From the NCBI GenBank assembly GCA_904066235.2, contig CAJFCV020000001.1, forward strand, positions 8,308,001 through 8,372,000: a DNA stretch of 64,000 bases, given 5' to 3'. Made by a program: the position numbers and the translations under genes. The notes under the pieces were generated by a model. The model was not told the origin of the DNA. It was given only the letters and a program-made list of their open reading frames with translations, and did not search any database. Origin of the DNA: Bursaphelenchus xylophilus. Taxonomy: Eukaryota > Nematoda > Chromadorea > Rhabditida > Aphelenchoididae. Below, piece after piece: positions 12,267 through 23,979 of this stretch (within the stretch, counting starts at the first letter, position 1; the number at the start of each line of letters is the position of its first letter).

Positions 12267-12414
12267 AACGTCTTTTTATTTCTAAAACAACAGAATTCCA
12301 TTGATAACATAGCAAAAATAATTTCCAGACAATTCACAACTGCTTTTCTGGTACATACAATCACATGGTCATTAATTTATGTATTCAAACGCAACAACAA
12401 TGAAGTTAATTATA

Positions 12415-13805
12415 TCACTCTTTGCCTTCAATTACTTTGAGGTCCCTAGAATCCTTTTGCTGAAGAGATTTCACTCTTTCCAATTTATTCTGAACCGAAG
12501 ACAAACAGAACTTGGCTTCTGAAGCTTCATCTTCCGTCAGAATGAGATCAATTGAAGCAAAATATTCTTTTAATTTCTCCTTATCAGACCCCAACAAGTT
12601 GAAGATGGCATTGATACGATCCTAAAAACATATTAGAAATAACAATAGGATTTACCTTTAGTGCATTTGGCGAAAACAACATAGCGTTGCATTGTTCTGC
12701 GGCTGCCCCCAGCTTATCCTCCCTCTGGCTAAGTCCATATCCTTGTCGAATTTGTCTCAAAAATGCGCAGGCAACTCTCAATAATCGATGGGACAGCTCC
12801 TTATGGGTATTGGATAAGGCCTTGACTTTGCTCACATCCCAATTGATCACCTTCTCTATGCGTTCTCTCTTCTCGTCGGCATGCCCTAAGGCTGTTTGGA
12901 GGGCCAAGTCAGAAACTTTTTGCATTTTATGTCTCTCCAACAATTGGTCAAACCCATAAACAGGAGAAGGGAGGAAATGATGAGGATGTGGATTCGATCT
13001 GACCCCTTGAAGCCAGAGTTGAGGGCTAAACCCATCAGGGGCGTTGTTGAGATACTTTTCTTTAGATTCCAAGCTCAAGGATACCAATGGCACTACTTGA
13101 GAGCACTTCAGTTGGGTCTCAAGAGCTTTCATTTTGTCTGGTTGGGACAGGAATTTAAATAAATGGGTAGCCCTGACCTTGCCAACACCCTTCTCAAAGA
13201 CATGAATGAGTACTTCGGTCCTGGAGTCGTCCACTGGCTTCACTCTCTCGACGATCGTGTTTACAAACTGCTTCTGCCCAAGAATCTCATCAAGTTTTCC
13301 GGCCAACTAAAAACAAGACATTCTAGTTCAACATCGCAAACCTAAAAAAATCCACGAAAAGAAAAAACCTACATTACTCTGTTGTGCACCGTCTGATATC
13401 TGATTATAAGGGACATTAAGAATGAGACCACAGATTCCATCGTCATCTGAAGCGTCCGAGATCTTATTATAGACCACCCCTTTGAAACGATGGAAAATGT
13501 TTTTTGCATTGTATTCTACAGGTTGTTTGTCATTCGCATAATAACCAGATCCGATTCCGAACCCGACTTGGAGTTGATTTAACCTTGATACTACCCGATC
13601 CTTCTCATCATTGAACAGTTCTGGTCCGCAAAGAGACTTCAGCAAAACATTTGTGTCCTAAAGTTTGCATAAAAAAGATGAACTCATTTACCGCGCATAT
13701 CTGAGCAACAGACTGTGTATTCTGAGATGGCTGAGCAGTTGGCTGAGCAGCTGAGAAAGGTGTGGATGTTGTAGTCGAACCAAAAAGGCTTTTGTTACCA
13801 AACAT
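12415..13805 (-). CDS. npp-1: nucleoporin Nup54
   Basis: Four exons, 13692-13805, 13373-13657, 12656-13306 and 12415-12621, join in phase to about 418 residues. The C-terminal two thirds carries the Nup54 alpha/beta plus helical region (LPSPVYGFDQLLERHKMQK, then helices through SLQQKDSRDLKV). This anchors it in the central channel trimer with Nup62 and Nup58. The N-terminus is odd: exon 1 is only 38 residues and holds just two FG dipeptides (MFGNKSLFGS), whereas most Nup54 proteins begin with a long FG-repeat tract. A further 5' exon is possible, but the ATG and phase look complete. It is upstream of RPP21 on the same strand. Confidence 0.88.
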
Positions 13806-13867
13806 TATTGTCAGAAATAATTGAAAATATTATTTTAGAAGCTCCGAAAAATCATTTTCCGAATTGT

Positions 13868-14290
13868 TTTAGCGGGGTTTTCAGCTGAGCGAAGTGTCAA
13901 AAATTGATTTATTGGAAAGTTGAGATCCGTTAAATAATTGTTACGCAACAAGTCCTATAAAACTTCTGAGTATCTGTTCCTTGATAATATTATATCATTT
14001 CTTATATCCAGACTTCCTTTACGTTATAATATTATATACTAAAAAATAAGATGATAAGGAATCAGAATTGAGGAAGTGGACAACAAATACAGTATATATG
14101 TAGATTTACTTTTACGGGCCGAATTCTTCCGGCGAGATTTTTGGCTCGACCCTAGAGCCATCTCTACCCATCATATTTGGTGGACAAAAAATGGTGTGTC
14201 TTAGCTTCAATCAGATATAAATTTTATAGAAATTAGTGGATTATTGACGGAGAAATACCGGAAACAAGGGTGCAAGTTCCGAGTGGCCCA
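13868..14290. repeat. dispersed repeat shared with 25.45-25.87 kb
   Basis: Two blocks recur about 11.6 kb away. Block 13868-13955 (AGCGGGGTTTTCAGCTGA ... TTACGCAACAAGT) matches the reverse complement of about 25775-25862. Block 14160-14290 (GGTGGACAAAAAATGGTG ... GAGTGGCCCACCTTGTA) matches 25560-25692 in the same orientation. The opposite relative orientation of the two blocks suggests pieces of a palindromic element. Confidence 0.7.
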
Positions 14291-14489
14291 CCTTGTATGA
14301 TCTTGCCTGTGCCCTTGAAACTGAGTAATCAGAGGTTGAGAAGGAAAATGCGGCTTCTCGATGGTCAACATCGGCGGACCAAGGTGCAGAGAACATCACA
14401 GCCTTCAAAAAACTTATCGGCAGAAAGAAGACAACAAATTCAGTTGAAAAGCCGCTCACACATGATTTTGATGTCGAGTAGTACAGCGA

Positions 14490-14892
14490 TTTTAGAATAT
14501 GCAAAAGAATTTTTTCTTACATCGGCGGAGAGACCATTTTTCCGCGGAGACATTTGACGTCTTTTTTGAAAATTACATCTTGACAATATAAATGAAAATT
14601 TGAAGTGATTAGCGAAAAAATCCTCTGCTTTTTTCCAATCCGATTCACAAACGCCAAGCCCTCAAGACGGCTCCGTCGGTAAAAAGTCTCCTCCGAGCCT
14701 TCGCCAATGTGTGAAACATCTGGAAATCTACCGAGACTAACAGATTAAGTCGCACCAGACGTAAAAAACCTAATTTCATACTTAGTTATGCCGTCTGGGC
14801 TTTGTAACGAGATGTAATCTTCAAAAAATGTCTCCGCCGAAAAATGGTCTCTAAGCCGATGCAAGAAAAAATTCTCTTGTGTATTCTAAAAC
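14490..14892. repeat. inverted repeat, about 90-bp arms
   Basis: The left arm 14490-14582 (TTAGAATATGCAAAAGAATT, AGAGACCATTTTTCC, AATTACATCTTG) is mirrored by 14803-14892 (GAGATGTAATCTT, GAAAAATGGTCTCT, GAAAAAATTCTCTTG). The roughly 220-bp interior is non-coding. Probably a foldback or MITE-type element. Confidence 0.65.
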
Positions 14893-15262
14893 CGCCCATC
14901 GTCGAATTTTAAAATCAATCTTCTGAGATAGCTGGAAAGATTTTCGCCAAAAGTTTTTGTCATATTTCTTGAAACACCCTATATTGTTAAAGATAAATTT
15001 TTATGTTTAAAAGTCAGAAATTGACAGTCATTACATCGGTTTATAAGAAATTACGTATTTAGCAATTACTTTGGGGTTCTTTACAATCACTTTCCGCACA
15101 AAATACAGACAAAATTTTCGCTATCTCTGCCTGAATTCGCCGTGGGGTTGTGGAAGTGGATTTCGGCGTGTATCAGGATGCCAAAATGGATTCGCAGCGG
15201 GAGACGAAAAAGGGCCGCATTTCTTTCCTGTGAAAAAAATTTCTTGATCGATTCGCGCCAGA

Positions 15263-16178
15263 ATGGACGAGCCAACTTCAGCTGAAAATGGGTAAGTACT
15301 TGTTTAGTTTTTATTGTTTGTTTTAGTGTAAAACGAAGGCGGAGAACTAATTCAACATGTTCCGTCTTATCCACGGCCACCGATTCTACGATTGGAAGGC
15401 GTCGAAGAGGGGAATTAAATGCGGAATTAGACACCAAAACGTTTAAAATGTCCGATCTTATTGTATGGAGACCAAATACTGAAAACGAATTGAGAAAGAA
15501 GTGGGATGATCAGAAACAGAAGCTCTTGGAGAGTATGAGCAACGCGTCGGGTTCTTCAGAACAATTTGCCAAGCCTAAGCCACCGGTGTCTGTTCCAAGG
15601 GTGAAGCTGAACGAAAAGGGGGAGATTGTTATTGATCAAGAAAGCTTAGTGGTCACGGAGTCTCCGGAAAATAATGTTTGGGATCATGTCGATGATGTGA
15701 GTTCTTGCGATTATAATATTTATCTACTGGTTTGTAGGACGTCATGCCCAAGAAGTTAAATTCGATGAGTTTTCGCAAGAAGATTCAACGATCCTCCGCG
15801 TGGACTGATTTAGAAACTGATATGTTTTACAGTAAGTCGGTCAGACATTTTACCTTTATTCATTTAGATGTTTTGAGTGCTACTGGTCCGGATTTTGGTC
15901 TGATGCATGAATTTATTCCCTGTCGGACAAGAGCTGAATTAAAGAAGAAGTTTTCGAAAGAAGAAAGAGAAAACTCTTGGAGAGTCGATGAAACTTTAAG
16001 AAAGCCTTCGTTGTTAAGTAGAGATCTGTTTGGCAAGGTGAAGGAGATGATGAAGAAAATTGAGGCGGAGAAAGTTGCGAGGAAAGAAGCAAAAAAGAAG
16101 AGGAAAGAAGTTATTAATGACAACAATGAGGACGAAAACAATCCAGAGCAAGATGATAACGGTGATGTTATTCCATAA
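15263..16178 (+). CDS. bdp1: TFIIIB subunit Bdp1 (B'')
   Basis: Four exons, 15263-15291, 15327-15696, 15738-15831 and 15868-16178, join in phase to about 267 residues. The key region is the extended SANT domain, SSAWTDLETDMFY then LSATGPDFGLMHEFIPCRTR and AELKKKFSKEE, the Bdp1 signature that contacts TBP-Brf1 and DNA upstream of Pol III start sites. The C-terminus is a Lys/Glu-rich coil (KKIEAEKVARKEAKKKRKEV) and an acidic tail. It is much shorter than vertebrate Bdp1, which carries long C-terminal repeats; a compact form is known in smaller genomes. Its stop is within 11 bp of the convergent AT-hook gene stop. Confidence 0.85.
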
Positions 16179-16551
16179 TTTTAAATATGTATGCACTACT
16201 TTTATTTCTCTGCTTCCAGAACCGTAGGTTTTTTTGGCGTCTTTCGGAAACAGTTTCGGGCTCTGCATCGGGCTCTTTTCTAGGACGTCCTCTTTTCTTG
16301 GGAGTATTTTCAGTTCCACTCGAATTCTGATCTTTCTTATCCGAAACTTCTTTTGATGACGGTTGCTCATCTGGAGAATCAGAAATTGGTTTCTCTGCGT
16401 TATCGTGGAAGCAGAGAAATAAAAGTAATGTTTCAGGGTCGTGTTTCCGACTGCACGCACCTGTATATTTATCCTTTAGTTCTCCTTTAATTGTTGTTGT
16501 TATCTGTTGACCAATAAATAATACCCTTGATCCCCCGCGGGCCTTTCATTT
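16168..16551 (-). CDS. small AT-hook protein (putative)
   Basis: Proposed exons 16518-16551 (MKGPRGIKG), about 16447-16477 (ELKDKYT), and 16168-16380 join in phase through a 40-nt and a 66-nt intron to about 90 residues; exon edges are approximate to a few bases. The main exon has a textbook AT-hook, TPKKRGRPRKEPD, inside a Ser/Asp/Glu-rich chain, implying minor-groove DNA binding in the nucleus. The 66-nt segment has no stop in this frame, so it may be retained. The C-terminal tail and the 66-nt intron contain a 22-bp perfect inverted repeat (see findings), so the last residues are uncertain. The gene is too small to place in a named family. Confidence 0.45.
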
Positions 16552-16733
16552 ATGATGGGAAGCGGGTTACGGTAGTCTTTTTACTGTAAGGTCGGGAAAT
16601 ATGAACGCTTTTTTATCTGCGTTAGAATGTTTCATGCAAATTTTCGCGATTTTTTCTTATTTCGTGCTTTCTTGCCCACGAATCGGTGGGTGTTTCGATA
16701 AGCCTCTGATTGAACCTTTAGGGTCAGATCGTA

Positions 16734-19700
16734 ATGGGAGTCCCCGCCTTTTTCCGCTGGTTGTCCAGGAAGTATCCGAGCATTGTTGTCAACGCTGTCG
16801 AACAAGGAAAGACCATTGATGGAACCACTATTCCTGTCGATTCCACTCAACCAAATCCCAATTTTCAGGTATGACTGTTTTATTTACTTTTGCAGTATTA
16901 TTTAATTCGTTTTTTTCAGGAGTTTGATAATTTGTATTTGGACATGAATGGCATTATACATCCATGCACTCATCCGGAAGATAGACCAGCCCCGAAGACT
17001 GAGGATGAGATGTTTGTCTTAATTTTCGAGTACATTGACCGTCTGTTTGCCATTGTCCGACCCAGAAAGTTGTTGTACATGGCTATTGATGGTGTTGCTC
17101 CAAGAGCCAAGATGAATCAACAACGAAGTCGTCGATTCAGGGCATCGAAAGAAGCGGCTGAAAAGGAAGAGGAGATCTCCAATATCCGAAACAAGTTGAA
17201 GGAAGAGGGTATTCCCTTGCCTCCGGAGAAAGCCAAGGAAGAGAGATTCGACTCCAATTGCATTACTCCTGGCACACCTTTCATGGCCAGATTGGCCATT
17301 GCCTTGCGCTATTATGTTCATCTCAGAATGACCAGTGATCCCGCTTGGATGAATCTGAAGGTATCCGGTTGTTTTAAATTTGAAGAAACCCACTGTTTTA
17401 TATTTATTTCCTCGTTTCAGGTGATTCTTTCCGACGCGAATGTGCCTGGAGAAGGCGAGCACAAGATCATGGATTACATCCGACGCCAGCGCGCCTCCCC
17501 TGGCCACGATCCCAACACCGTGCATTGTTTGTGTGGTGCTGACGCTGATCTGATTATGCTTGGGCTGGCCACTCACGAGGTCAACTTTAACATCTTAAGA
17601 GAAGAATTCGTTCCGAATCAACCAAGACCCTGTGAATTGTGTCATGGTTATGGACACGAATTGAAGAATTGTCAGGGATTATTGTCAGTTCAGAACAAGG
17701 ACGACGAACCCATTGTGAAACACACGAATTTTATTTTCATTCGGCTCCCAGTGTTGAGAGAATATCTGGCGAAGGATCTGGAGATTCCTGGGCTACCATT
17801 TCCGTATGATCTTGAGCGAGCCATCGACGACTGGGTATGATTTTGATTTGATTGGTTTGGATCGATATTATTTTTCAGGTATTTATGTGCTTCTTCGTGG
17901 GTAATGATTTCCTGCCTCATCTCCCGTCTCTTGAGATTAGAGAAGGCGCAATTGATCGTTTGATTAGATTGTACAAGGATATGGTGGTGCAACAAAAGGG
18001 ATGGCTCACAGAGAATGGAGAGGTTTCGACAGAAAGAGTTGAGATTATGATGAAAGGACTGGGGAAGGCTGAGGATGATATCTTCAGGAACAGACAGGAG
18101 AGTGAACTCAGATTCAGAGCCAATCAGAAACGGCGAAAACTTCAAGAGAAGAGTCGTCAGAAGCCGGCGTTTCTCCCTCCATCTCAATCCATTATTGCTC
18201 CGCATGCTCCGAATGAGAAGATGCCTTATGTGTCCGGTGCTGAAGCTCGAGCTCAGATGGCCGATCAACGCAGGGCGGCTATGAAACATGAGGAAGCTGA
18301 ACGTGGATTGGCTGCCCTTCTGAGGCCAGTCAAACGGAAAGACGACGATCCCGAGCTCCCCGTCCCTCCAGCGAAGGTGAGTTGAACAACGGCACTTGAC
18401 CTCGTTTGTTTGGTGATGGTTGATGTGATGTTTTGGCCCTTGGCTTTGTGTGATTTGTTTTGGTTGCTACTTCCGCCTTAGTTTTTGTTGAGTTTGTTGG
18501 TTAGGTGTTTCAAAACGACATTATCCTTGCACTGATCAGTTTCCTAATTTGCAATTAAGAATCATAATTGCTGCGTAGCGGGTTAAAGAATCGCTTCTTC
18601 ACGTCGATCAGCCCCGGACTCGGGTCTGGTGCCGTCGAAAGACGCCCCAACTAACCGTCCTAATTTTTAGTCTTTTAAGGCCACTGCCGACGATACTGTG
18701 AAGGATGGACAGTGGCGGGAAATTAAGAGAAAGGCCCATGATTCGGAAGACTCGGATCAGGAACCAGAGGATAATATAAGACTCTGGGAAGACGGATGGA
18801 AGGACAGATATTACAAACAGAAGTTTGGAGTCGCTGAAAGTGACATCACCTTCCGGAGAAAGGTCGCTTGGGCCTACACCGAAGGCCTGTGCTGGGTCTT
18901 GAAGTATTATTACCAGGTATGGAAATAAGTTATTTAATTAATTTTTTTGGGTTTAGGGTTGTGTTAGCTGGAATTGGTACTATCCCTACCATTATGCTCC
19001 ATTTGCCTCTGACTTTGACAACATTTCTGAGTACAAACCAGATTTCTCGAAGCCGACCGTCCCCTTCAATCCACTTGAACAGTTGATGGGTGTATTCCCC
19101 GCTGCTTCTGGAGCTCATATCCCAGAATGTTGGAGAAAGCTGATGACTTCCAAAACCTCTCCCATTGTGGACTTTTATCCCCTCGACTTCAAAATTGATT
19201 TGAATGGAAAGAAGTTTGCTTGGCAAGGAGTGGCTTTATTGCCGTTTGTGGATGAGAAGTTGTTGTTGGAAACTTTGAAGGATGTAGGTTTTTTATAATA
19301 TCTCAAAGTAGGCTGTTTAGTATTACCATGAACTTTCCGAAGAAGAGAAAGCGAGAAATGTGAGAGGATCGGACAGGTTATTCATCGGAGCCAGACATCA
19401 GTTATATGGGTTCTTGAAGTCGATATTTGATGAGGGAAAAGAAGGTATTAACACTGAAAATTGGGTGGCCATAAAGCCGGAAACCGCCGAAGGAATGTCT
19501 GGAGAAGTCAGATATGATCCTACCGCTGTCGCTCCAGGCGCTGTTTATGAATCCCACTTCAATTGTGATGCTTATATCGACATAAAGGTAGGATTTAACA
19601 AGGGAAGTACCCCAAGTGCGACGCTCAGATTTTCTTTAAATTTTGCACACACGTCGGGAATAGACTAAATATCAATTCCTGAAAGTTTTAGCTCGCGCTT

Positions 19701-21334
19701 TGCAGGAGCCGCCGAGATATCGGACGATTTATGCCGCCGAGAGAGCACGCTAAACGTGGAGAGCGGTCAGAGAGAAAAGCGCTTTTTGGCCATAACTTTG
19801 GCAGTTTTGTGCGGAAAAATTTGATTTTTTGTAGAAACATTATCCTTTACGGTAGAAATAGGCACGAAACTTTTCGTGCCGAAATTCAGCAAAAAGTACT
19901 AAATTTTCGCCGACTTTCAGTCTAAAAATCTCCGTCGTTTCTGCAAAGCGCGAGCTAGAATTCTCGCATATATCTTAGAAAAAATTATTCTAAATTTGTG
20001 CCAAGTTTCATCAAAATCTGAGCGTCGCACTTGGGGTACTTCCCCTGTAAGTTTAATTCTAATCTTAGCGGGTTCATTAAGTATTGAATTTTTCGGCGAA
20101 AAAGTTTAACGAAATTTTATTTCTTTCAAAATTGGGAGGATATTATATGTCAGAAATTCTTGCGTACAGGGTAGTTAACCCGGAGCTTCCTTACGAGTCT
20201 ACGTCACGGAGGCACTGACCTTTGATATCTTCGTTCCAAATTTTGGAGCCCAAAAGCGGTGAAATGTAAAATTTTTGCAATGATTTTAAATTGGGTTTCT
20301 CGAACGTACTAAATACGATTATGATATTTGGGGTTCACATTAGCGACCCTCATTTTTTTAGAAGTTTTGCAAGAAGACAATGCCCACCAAAACCGAACTG
20401 GTGGGTGTTGAGCCATAAGTAAAAGTCGTTTTAAAGCATATACGAAAGGCTATATATAGCTGTATCAATCGCTTTAAATATCTTGTTCATTCTAGGCCAA
20501 CAATTGTTTGATGGTCGCTTTCCGTGATCCTCAATTCCCGAAGGGATATATCTTCCCAGCTACACGATTGGAAGGTGCAGTTACCCCCGAAGCAACCCTG
20601 AAACCAGAAGATTGGAATACGAGAAGACAAGGAGATTACCGTCCCAACACTGGATTCACGAGACATCGCCCTCAGGCACAACTCTCTGACTCTGGCCACA
20701 GAATGGTTCGCCATGAAATTAGAGATAACAGGGTTAGTAACATTACCGAGTAAACCAGTAGTCCGTGATTGTTGTATTTGCTTTTCATATTCCCCTCTTC
20801 GCTGTTGTATCTTGTCTTGATCTCATGGGTGCGATGGCCTTAGTTTAACTCGACTTTTATCCTTCTTGATCGTCCTTCATATTGTCATGTCCTCACTGGT
20901 ATAATAGGCGAAGTATTTATCCTTCCTAATTTCAGCAGAACCGACCTTATCAAAGGAATGACAATAATAATTATGGCGGACGGAATGACAGATATGACAG
21001 CAGAAATGACCGCCGTGATAATAGAAACGCCCGGCCTTATGGGCAACCCCCACCTAATGCATGGCAACAAGGCCCCCCTCCACAGCCTCCCTATCATCGG
21101 GGTCCCCCGCCAGCACCTCCTATGAGTTTCAGCCAACAGGCCATTTATGGAGCTGCCTCTTATTTCCCTGCCGCCCCCACGCCTCCACAATTACAACAGC
21201 CCCAAGGGTATGTCGGATCCTTCTCAAATCCACCGCCTCAACGGCAGAATCGGCGCGGACCTCCGCCCAATCAAAACATTTACGGACAGGCCGATCAACA
21301 ACCTTATGGTGGATATAATGGGTTCTTTGGATGA
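16734..21334 (+). CDS. xrn-2: 5'-3' exoribonuclease 2 (Xrn2/Rat1)
   Basis: Nine exons, 16734-16868, 16920-17360, 17421-17834, 17879-18376, 18671-18916, 18957-19283, 19321-19587, 20496-20732 and 20936-21334, join in phase to about 987 residues (family about 950-1000). The start [16 protein letters not shown] is canonical. The nuclease core shows [12 protein letters not shown], the [17 protein letters not shown] active-site block, [15 protein letters not shown] and [21 protein letters not shown] knuckle ([14 protein letters not shown]) and a Arg/Asn/Gly-rich then Pro/Gln-rich tail complete it. The enzyme works in the nucleus on Pol II termination, rRNA and miRNA turnover. Intron 7 (19588-20495) is unusually long because of a TIR element and another relic; intron 4 (18377-18670) contains a GC-rich patch. 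Confidence 0.97.
19601..20046. mobile_element. TIR element inside xrn-2 intron 7
   Basis: The termini are GGGAAGTACCCCAAGTGCGA (continuing CGCTCAGATTTT) and its inverse ending AAGTACCCC..., a TIR of about 33 bp with one mismatch, 446 bp overall. A second inner inverted pair flanks the core (TAGCTCGCGCTTTGCAGGAG at 19690 and the inverse at about 19938-19957). There is no transposase frame, so it is non-autonomous. A half copy lies at 3825-3990. Confidence 0.8.
20195..20260. repeat. relic of the 25.5-kb repeat in xrn-2 intron 7
   Basis: The stretch GTCACGGAGGCACTGACC ... TTCGTTCCAAATTTTGGAG resembles 25497-25555 (TTCACGGAGGCTCCGTACTGACC ... TTCGTTCCTAATTTTGAAG split by substitutions). A short diverged copy of the same repeat family. 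Confidence 0.45.
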
Positions 21335-21677
21335 GTACTATAAGGATTGTTATAGGTCATTTAATGACCACACCTGTAATCGTATATTATAATAAGTAAA
21401 CAGTTTTTATTTAAAAATCCTGTACATACATAATTTAAATTTCTTTGTTTTGTTTGGAATGCACCGAAATGAATGTAGGACGAGAAGGGAATTGAGCAAG
21501 GGAATGTCATGTTATGGCCAGTATCCTGAGAAAACAAGGTATCCTGAGAATCAAAGCAACTGTCACCAGTGATGTACAGGCTAAGAGTATGGTTTAATTT
21601 GATATTTAAGACTTGCAATTTACCTGATAACCTGAAGGAATGGGAGGTTTGTCGGAGTTCTGAAAAAGGTGAAATTG

Positions 21678-23979
21678 TTATTGTGTAATAACCAGCATAA
21701 AGCAAGTGAGTGCAAAAAGCGTGCCTGTGTTAGTGCTTATTGCCTCTTTTTGTTCAGTCCCATCCTCATCATCCACTGAATTGGTCGGGATATTCTCCTT
21801 CTCTGTGTCTCCCGAACCTAAACTCACTGCAATTTAAGTGTAAGTTCAAAGCTATCCTGGGGTGAGAGAAAGCAAAAATATTAGTCAACCAACAAGTGAG
21901 AGAACCGTGAAATTTAAAAACTCATGAAGCACTTGCGTACCCTCTGTTGCTAGCACTTGATTTGAGCTGAAAATTGGTTGAGATTGGACCAGTCTGATGG
22001 TCGCGAATTCTTTCCCGAAGTCATTGGCGGCCACACATTTGTAGACTCCGAAGTGATGGGACTCTGCGTACTGTACTTCCAGGACATGAACTGTCTTGTA
22101 CCTCTCCGTCACCGACTGTTCCATCCGAAAACTTCCCGAATCAAAGAGTTCTACATCATTGAAGTACCAGGTGACCATTGCCCGAGGCCAGGCTTCCACA
22201 TTACAGACCAATCTGGCCAAAGAACCCAAGGAAACTTCGACCAGAGTACTTTGAGGAATAACTGAGGGTTCGACTGTAAAAATGAAGGGGATCATAAAAG
22301 TAGCAATCGTATCTTACATGTCACATGAAGTTTCACGGTCCAGGTTTCGTCGGGAGGGATGTCATTTGTGGCCACACAAACGTATTCACTCATGTGTTTG
22401 CGGCTCACTCGAGTCAACGTTAACTCAGATCCATTGTAAACTGAGGCTGCAATGTAATAATTGCATTAAACTTTTTGATTCTGCTGTCTTGATTGTCATC
22501 GTTTCTCACCTCCGTATCCAGTAGCCCCATTGAAGCGGATAATTTGCCGATCCTGCCTTCGCCAGGTTATTTTTGGGGCTGGATTCCCATTGGCTTCACA
22601 ATTTAATGTCACATTATGCCCTTCTCTGACCTCAACCGCCGACGGCGTGGAGCTGCGCGAAACAATTGGCGGCACTGAAAGTAATTATGGGCGGGCGCTC
22701 AGATTTGATCTAATATGCAACAAGAAGGGAATAAGAAGGTAAAAAGGGGGCCCGATACGCTTGGAAACCTCGGAGGAGAACAATTATCTTAAAATAAAAA
22801 AAATAAACCTCCAAGGGTCAAGTAATGTAAATGAATGTACGCCTTTTCTCAGGTATCTATGGGGTGCTCACCTCTTAAAGCCAAGTACCCGATCCTGGCC
22901 ATGACTGGATTTGTATTTAGTTGGCAAGAATACCCTCCGGCGTCTGTTTCGTCCACATTTTTGACTGTCAAGATCCACTCTTCCTCGGTTACTTTTTTCT
23001 TCAATTCATACTTTTCTATCTGGCGAAAAACCTGGAACAGGAAATTATTAAATCGAATCACAAATCTCAGCGCCAATTTTAACATAAACGCCTTTCGAAG
23101 CACCGTAAACAACAAAAAAGATGGTTAAATTTAAATTCGAATACGTATGTACCTGCTCGTCGTATGATATAAGCCGAGGAGTGTCTTCTACCCGAAAGAA
23201 CGCTACAAGATAGGGCCCAGGGTCTATTATTCGACATTTAAATTCGACATTTTGTCCCTTTATGGCAGTTATGTTCATCATCACATCTGGCGCATAAGAT
23301 GGAGTTGGAGTGCGGACACATACTGAAATCATGAAATTATTCAATCTCTAATGACATCTCCAGAACCACATCCTAATCCTAACCATCATCGATTACCGTT
23401 GAATAGCTGACATAAAAGGGCTGGAAACATGACTGTTGATGACATTAACTGGCTATTACTCAGTCTCAAAGATGCGCATTTGAAGCGAAAGAGATGGCCA
23501 AGAAGTGTCAACGAGCCGAGAAAAGTGCCGGAATCCGACGATAAAGGGCCTGAGGAGATGCGCATCAACAAAATCCATTTTTAACTTTTTCTTCTCGGCT
23601 CATCGTCGGTCTCCAGAGAACGCCAATCGGGCGGCCAAACAGATTTATGCTAATTTAGAGGGAAAGCGAGCCATTTAAAAAGAGCCGCAGGGCATTTAGG
23701 AACCGAAGATCGTTGCAAGAACCTCTCCCATTTATCTTACACTTTCTACCATCTTTTCAAATTAATCTTAATCCCACGTTATGTAATAAATGTTGCGTAA
23801 CGTATTGGTATAACGAAATTAGCGGAACTTCCCAACGCATCCGTCATCTTGATTAATAACCCCAGCATAACAAATAAATCCAGCAATTTTATGTTATAGT
23901 TGCTCTTACCTGTAAATGGAAACCAAACTAGAATAATGTAGAGGAGATCGGCTATCAAAGTGAGGTTCGGGGATTTCAT
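21678..23979 (-). CDS. rig-5: GPI-anchored three-Ig neuronal adhesion protein (DIP/lachesin/RIG-5 type)
   Basis: Seven exons, 23910-23979, 23153-23322, 22872-23031, 22510-22674, 22318-22446, 21941-22273 and 21678-21826, join in phase to about 391 residues. Exon 1 is a signal peptide (MKSPNLTLIADLLYIILVWF). Three Ig domains follow: Ig1 ending WILTVKNVDETDAGGYSCQL, Ig2 with NVTLNCEANGNPAPKITWRR and YVCVATND, Ig3 with ARLVCNVEAWPRAMVTWYF and GVYKCVAANDFG. The final exon is an acidic linker then a hydrophobic tail (TGTLFALTCFMLVITQ) with no cytoplasmic part, a GPI signal. The 'QLNTNPVMARIGYL' end of Ig1 is typical of DIP/lachesin proteins. In C. elegans RIG-5 is that family's member and pairs with ZIG-8. 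Family sure; one-to-one orthology inferred. Confidence 0.82.

Larger units (their letters stand above)
13806..15262. other. intergenic region made largely of repeats
   Basis: Divergent spacer between npp-1 and bdp1. It contains the repeat blocks listed at 13868-14290 and the inverted repeat at 14490-14892. No coding frame in it is credible. Confidence 0.6.

Noticed and set aside
17019..18289. Minus-strand frames of 185 and 199 codons opposite xrn-2
   Set aside because: They lie antisense to conserved xrn-2 exons and have no family features.
23386..23571. 61-codon minus-strand frame within intron 1 of the Ig gene
   Set aside because: It lacks splice signals in phase with the flanking exons; the signal-peptide exon at 23910-23979 joins directly to 23322 in phase.
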